Source of the DNA: JBAXRT01 sp037131065
GTDB lineage: Bacteria > Bacteroidota > Bacteroidia > Bacteroidales > FEN-979
Assembly: GCA_037131065.1 (NCBI GenBank)
Contig: JBAXRT010000027.1
Coordinates: 1-27,294 of the forward strand
Reading direction: 5' to 3'
Length of the DNA stretch: 27,294 bases
A model generated the notes under the pieces. That model did not search any database, was not told the DNA's origin, and saw nothing but the letters and a program-made list of their open reading frames with translations. Shown in pieces: positions 23,301-27,294 of the stretch; within the stretch, counting starts at the first letter, position 1; every line of letters starts with the position of its first letter. The translations under genes were made by a program, and so were the position numbers.

Positions 23301-25754
23301 GGTCTTACAAGCTCCATGTTCCTGACCCTGATCGTTGTCCCCATCGTATATGAAAAAATGGCGACCTTCCTTGAAAAAAGAGAAAAGCGCCGTAAAAAGA
23401 GGATGATCGCCCCTGCAATACTTGTGATATTCTTTTTGATGCTTCCCGGAATTACCGTCACCCGGGCTCAGGAAGCTGAAAAATATAAAAAAGAGAGTGT
23501 TTCCGTTGCCGTTGTTTATGATGGTCCTTCCAAGGCAAACCAGGAGTTTCAATCCTATATTGTTAAAGAAACAAAAAGCCTGATGGCCGGGCAGGTGGAG
23601 GTCAATTTTACCGATCCTGCCCTGATCACCGGGAACTGGACCACTGCCGGCGTGAAGGAGATCAATTCAAAACTGCTTGCCAATCCGTCGGTCGACCTCG
23701 TCATTACCATGGGTGTCCTGGCTTCCCAGGACATGGCATCAAGAAGAAATATCCCGAAGCCTGTGATTGCCGGGATCGTTCTGAACCATGAGCTTCAGAA
23801 TATTCCATATAAGAACGGGACCAGCGGAATTCCAAACCTGGCCTATATCCAGTTAAAACCGTCGCTGGATAATGAATTCAATGAACTGAAAAAGATAGTT
23901 CAGTTTAAAAACCTTTCCATTGTCATTACAAGGGATTATTACGATGTGCTGAATCCCGAACACCGTCCTGTGATCAATTTCGACACGATCGCCGGGGTTA
24001 CGGTCAACCTCATCCTCGCCGATACATCTGCTGATCAGATCCTGCAATCAATTCCCCGCGAAGTGGATGCCGTATACCTGGATGCCCTGTTCCGGTTGCC
24101 CCATAATGAATTCATAAGGCTGGTCGATTCCCTCAATGCAAGGAAGCTTCCTACCTTTGGTTTCGACCAGTCGGTAGTCGAAGATGGAGCGCTGGCCTCG
24201 GTTTATCCTCGGGTTATAGGACGCCTTTCAAAGAGGATCGCCCTTGATATCCAGCAGATCCTGCTCGGACAGAATCCCTCAACACTGCCGGTTGAACTGC
24301 TTACAGGCAAAGGGTTTTACTTAAACTTCGGAACTTTCCTGAAACTCGGACTCAAGGTGATCTCCTGGGATCTTTTTACTGAAGCGACCATTGTCGACCT
24401 GAAGAAAGAGGATACCACGGTACAGTTCATCTCCTTGCCCGACCTGATGACCGTAGCCCTCGACAGCAACCGCGACCTGGTGGCCAAAAAGTTTGAGGTT
24501 TTGGCCGGTTCGAGGAATATCAACATCGCCCGTGCAGCTCTTCTCCCCTACCTGGATGTCAATGCAACGGGAACCCTGAATGACAGCAAAAACTACCAGC
24601 CTCCGCAGTTGATCTCCGTAGGTGGGAATGCCTCACAAACCATCTATTCCGAACCGTCATGGTCAAACCTGAGGGCTGAGCAGAAAAGGCAGGGCGCCCG
24701 CGAAGAGGGGCTAAATGCCGACAAACTTGATATCGGGAACCAGGTTGCACAGGCTTACCTGAGTATTCTTGAATACCGGAACAACTTTTACATCCTCATC
24801 AACAACCTGATCATCACGAGGTCAAACCTTGAGGTGGCCCGGATGAAGAAAGAGACCGGCTCTGCCGGCGAAGATGAGATACTCAGGTGGCAGATCGAAG
24901 TTGCTAAATCGAAGAAAAATGTCATCAGCGCATTTTCCTCTATTTCGCAGGTCGCCTACCAGCTGGTCCAGCTGATACACGTAAAAAACCTTACCTCCTA
25001 TGAACTGGCAGAATTCAAGCTCGAGAAATCAAGCCTGGTGATCGCTGATTCGGCCTTTTTCAAGATCCTGGACGACCCCATTCAACTTACAAAACTTGGC
25101 AATTTCCTGGTAGATGAAGGCATCTCCAATTCACCCATGCTCCGTCAGTACGATTTCCTTATCGCAGCCCAGGAACGACTGAGTAAATCGGCCAATATCT
25201 CACGATACATCCCCAATGTAAACGCCTTTGGAAATTACTCCAACCGTTTATACCAGACCCCAGTTGAGATCGAGACGGGAATCCCTGTCTCCTATGCGCC
25301 CTACTCATGGTCGGCAGGAGCAAAAATTGATATTCCCCTTTTCTCCGGGTTAAAGAACAATGCGGTGATGCAGCAGACAAGACTGACACTCGCTCAGCTC
25401 AAAAACGAAAAGCAATCCGCAGTGGAGAAACTTGAGTCCTCCATCCGTTCCAACCTCTCGGCCCTTATGTCGGCATATTATGATTATAAACAGATGAAAC
25501 TCGCTGAATCAGCGGCATCCATGAACTTCACCATCGTGAATAACCAGTACCTGCTCGGAAAGAAGAGCATCCTTGACGTCCTCGATGCCCAGCAGCAGAA
25601 TCTTAACGCCGGCATGTCGGTGAATACTTCTTTTTATGGCTTCCTGAAAAGCTATTTCTCCCTGCAAAAATCGCTGGGCAGGTTTGACTACATGATGAAC
25701 CTTCAGGAAAGATCATTTTTTAAAAGGAAGCTGGAGGAATACATGAACCGATAA
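20322..25754 (+). CDS. RND permease fused to a substrate-binding-like domain and a TolC-type channel
   Basis: A single open frame of 1810 residues. Residues 1-1027 are a full AcrB/HAE1-type permease: a first helix, two large periplasmic loops, the proton-relay pair Asp401-Asp402 in GILVDDSIVVLEN and Lys925 in GLVAKNAILIVD. A basic stretch (KREKRRKKR) leads into a hydrophobic segment at 1029-1047 that reads like a signal peptide, with a possible cleavage after Ala1049 (VTRA-QEAE). Residues about 1055-1355 resemble the ABC_sub_bind family (VDLVITMGVLASQDM, later LPTFGFDQSVVEDGALAS and QQILLGQNPSTLPVEL). Residues 1368-1810 are a TolC-like channel starting ISLPDLMTVALDSNRDL. The adaptor is 15 bp upstream. 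A one-base indel in A-runs near 23353-23398 would instead end the permease at TGA 23404 and start the second protein at ATG 23403, so the fusion needs confirmation. Confidence 0.85.
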   Translation: MSLTELAIKRPSFIIVIFLALGIVAIFGYFQLGYELLPKIDAPYVTVQTIYPGASPNEVQSNVTRIIEDALSGIEKLKNITSVSYEGLSIVYLEFYRTAKINFAVQDVQRKVNEIIATLPKDAKTPSLLTYSASQLPVLRLSLTSNLPPAKFYTLVDDQIKPTLSRVSGVGTINIIGGLKREIKVNVDAQKVRAYGLSISQVANSIYTANLDFPTGKLKDPAHQFVVRVAGKFTDLEEMKNMVVGHSQRGGDIRLRDIAEVQDGTVEPTLISRFNGINALGLEIQKQNDANMVKVCELVHKEIKRLETDYKDINLHFDIADDQSVFTMKAANAVMEDLGLAILLVAAVMFLFLHSFRTSLIVMVSIPCSLTTAFVVMWIFGMSLNLFTLLALSLVIGILVDDSIVVLENIYHHLEKGEEKFTAALKGRTEIGFAAVSITFVDIVVFVPLALITGLIGDIVRGFSIIILVSTLTSLMVSFTVTPILASRFARLESYSSRSLLSRFGQVFERAFRFVTEKYSQLLSWCLHVPNKVLYIVTAGLVITLLIPAAGLVGFEFMKQTDRNQFSVALEYAPGTTLDNNNRQTQAIEKRIASLPEVTSILTNVGKGGDGVATDNHTEIVVSLCPKEERKLSTAQLGQKVKELTRDLPGVKVFINQIDFTGGTSAAPVSIEITGVNVDSIMKTAGMVAKKLVLTPGVTYLRFSATKGNPETRVEIDRQKMAALGLTVTDVGTALQVALTGNNDSKYREGSNQYDIRVSLDKFDRTNPDDIAHLSFVNINKEIIELQQFATIYQSSGPTKLERKNRNALTTVSAYTDGSPSGSIVQAFAGKIGDEKARGTRIGYGGDQDEMLTSFLSLFVALIAGILFVYFIMVILYDSFVYPFVVLFSIPVALIGAILALALTKNTINVFSILGCIMMVGLVAKNAILIVDRANERRAAGESIRDALMDAGKMRIRPIFMTTLAMIFGMLPIATASGAGAEWKNGLAWVLIGGLTSSMFLTLIVVPIVYEKMATFLEKREKRRKKRMIAPAILVIFFLMLPGITVTRAQEAEKYKKESVSVAVVYDGPSKANQEFQSYIVKETKSLMAGQVEVNFTDPALITGNWTTAGVKEINSKLLANPSVDLVITMGVLASQDMASRRNIPKPVIAGIVLNHELQNIPYKNGTSGIPNLAYIQLKPSLDNEFNELKKIVQFKNLSIVITRDYYDVLNPEHRPVINFDTIAGVTVNLILADTSADQILQSIPREVDAVYLDALFRLPHNEFIRLVDSLNARKLPTFGFDQSVVEDGALASVYPRVIGRLSKRIALDIQQILLGQNPSTLPVELLTGKGFYLNFGTFLKLGLKVISWDLFTEATIVDLKKEDTTVQFISLPDLMTVALDSNRDLVAKKFEVLAGSRNINIARAALLPYLDVNATGTLNDSKNYQPPQLISVGGNASQTIYSEPSWSNLRAEQKRQGAREEGLNADKLDIGNQVAQAYLSILEYRNNFYILINNLIITRSNLEVARMKKETGSAGEDEILRWQIEVAKSKKNVISAFSSISQVAYQLVQLIHVKNLTSYELAEFKLEKSSLVIADSAFFKILDDPIQLTKLGNFLVDEGISNSPMLRQYDFLIAAQERLSKSANISRYIPNVNAFGNYSNRLYQTPVEIETGIPVSYAPYSWSAGAKIDIPLFSGLKNNAVMQQTRLTLAQLKNEKQSAVEKLESSIRSNLSALMSAYYDYKQMKLAESAASMNFTIVNNQYLLGKKSILDVLDAQQQNLNAGMSVNTSFYGFLKSYFSLQKSLGRFDYMMNLQERSFFKRKLEEYMNR

Positions 25755-25816
25755 TGCATCGCAATATCTTTGGAAACTATCTACCCTCAAAAAGTTTTTT
25801 CGTTCGGAAAAATTGG

Positions 25817-25824
25817 TATATTTG
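25817..25824 (+). promoter_or_regulatory. Bacteroidota -7 motif for the second adaptor-RND operon
   Basis: TATATTTG matches TAnnTTTG, 18 bases before the ATG at 25843. It separates this operon from the preceding pump gene and rules out the in-frame upstream start at 25813. Confidence 0.6.
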
Positions 25825-25842
25825 CGCCCTAAATCACCAACC

Positions 25843-26973
25843 ATGAAAAAGGCTATTCTTATACTTGGCTCATTTTTATTCCTGTTTGCCTGCAGTACCA
25901 AGGAGACTGATAAGAAATCAAAGCTGGAACAACTGAAAAAAGAGCACGATAAACTTACTGTCGAAATCACAAAACTGGAAAAAGAGCTTTACCCTGCCGG
26001 GTCGAATACTGCAACAGCCGTTAAGGTCCAGGCGATCAAAAAAGCTCCCTTCGAACATTACATTGAGGTCCAGGGCAGGATCGACGGGAATGAAAACATC
26101 GCTGTCAGTCCGCGGACTCCCGGCGTTGTAACAAAAATATTTGTCAAGGAAGGCGACTATGTAAAGAAAGGACAGATCCTTGCAGAACTGGATGCCGAGG
26201 TTTTGAAACAGACAAGGAAAGAGCTTCAGGCACAGCTGGATTATGCAACTGACCTGTATAACAGGCAGAAGGCCTTATGGGACCAGAAGATCGGTTCCGA
26301 AGTTCAGTTTTTGTCGGCTAAAAATTCAAAGGAATCACTTGAGAATAAAATCAACACCCTCGAGGATCAGATCCGGATGTCGAATATTACCGCCCCAATC
26401 GATGGAACGATTGAAGAAATTCCTATCAAGGTTGGTCAGATGGCTTCAGCTTCCTCTCCACTACCCGCATTCCGGATCGTTAATTTTTCTAAGGCAAAGG
26501 CCCTGGCTGATGTGGGCGAAGCGTATTCCGCCAAGGTCAAGACTGGTGACCCGGTCAAGATCTACCTGCCTGATGTGAAAGTTGAGCAGACCCAGTCCAT
26601 CACATTTTCCAGTAAATATATCAACCCGACCAACAGGACATTCCTTGTTGAGGTTGACCTTCCTCCCAGCAATATCATGTACCGTGCAAACATGATCGCC
26701 ATTCTGAGGATCAAGGATTATGCCAACGAATCCACTATTGCAATCCCGCAAAATTATATCCAGTCTTCTCGCGATGAAGGCCAGTTCGTTTTTGTTGCAG
26801 CCCAGGAAAATGGTAAAAAAGTGGCCCGCAAAAGGGTAGTCATTCCTTTCATCAGTTACAACGGCCTCACCGAAATCGTAACCGGGCTTAACGAAGGGGA
26901 CCTGATCATCACCGCAGGTTTCAAAGATTTATATGATGGTCAGATCATCGATTATTCCACGACAGAATTATAA
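25843..26973 (+). CDS. RND efflux periplasmic adaptor, lipoprotein
   Basis: A 376-residue membrane fusion protein. The N-terminus is a lipoprotein signal peptide with lipobox LFAC (Cys18), so it would be lipid-anchored, unlike the adaptor at 19257. A coiled-coil-prone stretch rich in Lys and Glu follows (about 25-50). The lipoyl halves (SPRTPGVVTKIFVKEGDYVKKGQILAELD and ITAPIDGTIEEIPIKVGQ) flank a helical hairpin. The ATG at 25843 was chosen because the promoter motif lies between it and the earlier in-frame start and because it gives the signal peptide. The next RND gene starts one base after the stop. Confidence 0.93.
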   Translation: MKKAILILGSFLFLFACSTKETDKKSKLEQLKKEHDKLTVEITKLEKELYPAGSNTATAVKVQAIKKAPFEHYIEVQGRIDGNENIAVSPRTPGVVTKIFVKEGDYVKKGQILAELDAEVLKQTRKELQAQLDYATDLYNRQKALWDQKIGSEVQFLSAKNSKESLENKINTLEDQIRMSNITAPIDGTIEEIPIKVGQMASASSPLPAFRIVNFSKAKALADVGEAYSAKVKTGDPVKIYLPDVKVEQTQSITFSSKYINPTNRTFLVEVDLPPSNIMYRANMIAILRIKDYANESTIAIPQNYIQSSRDEGQFVFVAAQENGKKVARKRVVIPFISYNGLTEIVTGLNEGDLIITAGFKDLYDGQIIDYSTTEL

Positions 26974-26974
26974 A

Positions 26975-27294
26975 ATGAAAAAGAAAGAACATAAGCTGAA
27001 GGAATTCTTTGCAACCAGCTGGGCGATTGATAACAAAACAAGCATTTACGTGCTTGCTGTTTTCATTTCCGTACTTGGCCTGATGTCATACCTCAGTATC
27101 CCGAAGGAGCAGTTCCCGGAAATTGTCATCCCGACCATCCTTGTCAATACTGTTTACCCCGGCACCTCCCCCGAGGATATGGAAAACCTGGTGACCAGGC
27201 CCATGGAAAAGGAGTGCAAATCCCTTGCAGATGTAAAGAAGATCACAAGCAATTCAATCCAGGACTTTTCTACCATCGTCGTTGAATTCAATCC
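26975..27294 (+). CDS. RND efflux permease, 5' part (runs off the window)
   Basis: The first 106 residues of a second AcrB-type permease. After a basic N-terminus there is a first transmembrane helix (about 23-43) followed by the typical start of the first periplasmic loop: IPKEQFPEIVIPTILVNTVYPGTSPEDMENLVTRPME-like order, with PGTSPEDME as the family hallmark. The start ATG is one base after the stop of the adaptor, so they are co-transcribed. This sequence differs clearly from the first pump's N-terminus (PGASPNEVQ), so the two are not a recent duplication. Whether it too has a C-terminal fusion cannot be seen. Confidence 0.9.
   Translation, partial: MKKKEHKLKEFFATSWAIDNKTSIYVLAVFISVLGLMSYLSIPKEQFPEIVIPTILVNTVYPGTSPEDMENLVTRPMEKECKSLADVKKITSNSIQDFSTIVVEFN

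Noticed and set aside
21923..23461. Long antisense open frames inside the RND permease (21923-22405 and 22964-23461, minus strand)
   Set aside because: They lie opposite strongly conserved RND codons, have Met/Ser/Arg-rich low-complexity content and no ribosome site or family resemblance.

Overview
The window looks like the chromosome of an anaerobic, amino-acid-fermenting member of the Bacteroidota, probably order Bacteroidales. Four things point there: eight occurrences of the Bacteroidota -7 promoter motif TAnnTTTG placed in front of genes or operons; a secreted PKD protein with a type IX secretion (T9SS) C-terminal sorting domain; two ECF sigma factors paired with single-pass anti-sigma-like proteins; and a ptb/buk plus tryptophanase fermentation locus. 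I see no tRNA, rRNA, CRISPR array, insertion sequence or prophage gene. The window is densely coded, with no gene-free stretch above about 160 bp.

Layout. (1) 1-1834, plus strand: the tail of an unidentified gene, a Bax inhibitor-1/YccA membrane protein, and fabD. (2) 1782-6606, minus strand: a five-gene nucleotide-sugar operon, wlbC-wlbB-wlbA-galE-rmlB, for a 2,3-diacetamido-glucuronic-acid type sugar plus dTDP-4-keto-6-deoxyglucose and UDP-galactose; its last gene overlaps fabD tail to tail. (3) 6725-7372: elbB. (4) 7381-11013, minus strand: ptb, an APC amino-acid permease and buk, divergent from tnaA (tryptophanase) at 11172-12545. Together these read as amino-acid uptake and fermentation with ATP made by a butyrate-kinase-type enzyme. 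(5) 12606-13686: mntP and queD. (6) 13697-18410, minus strand: two related sigma/anti-sigma modules around a T9SS-sorted PKD protein; one anti-sigma-like protein carries an outer-membrane beta-barrel at its C-terminus. (7) 18497-27294: a tetR gene divergent from an RND efflux operon, followed by a second adaptor-RND operon that runs off the window.

The most unusual item is the 1810-residue reading frame at 20322-25754. It joins a complete AcrB-type RND permease, a hydrophobic segment that looks like a signal peptide, an ABC substrate-binding-like domain and a TolC-type outer-membrane channel. With the adaptor gene just upstream, a whole tripartite pump plus a putative ligand-binding domain is encoded by two genes. 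A one-base homopolymer indel could create or destroy this fusion, so it must be checked against reads and relatives. The substrate-binding-TolC part is unusual either way.
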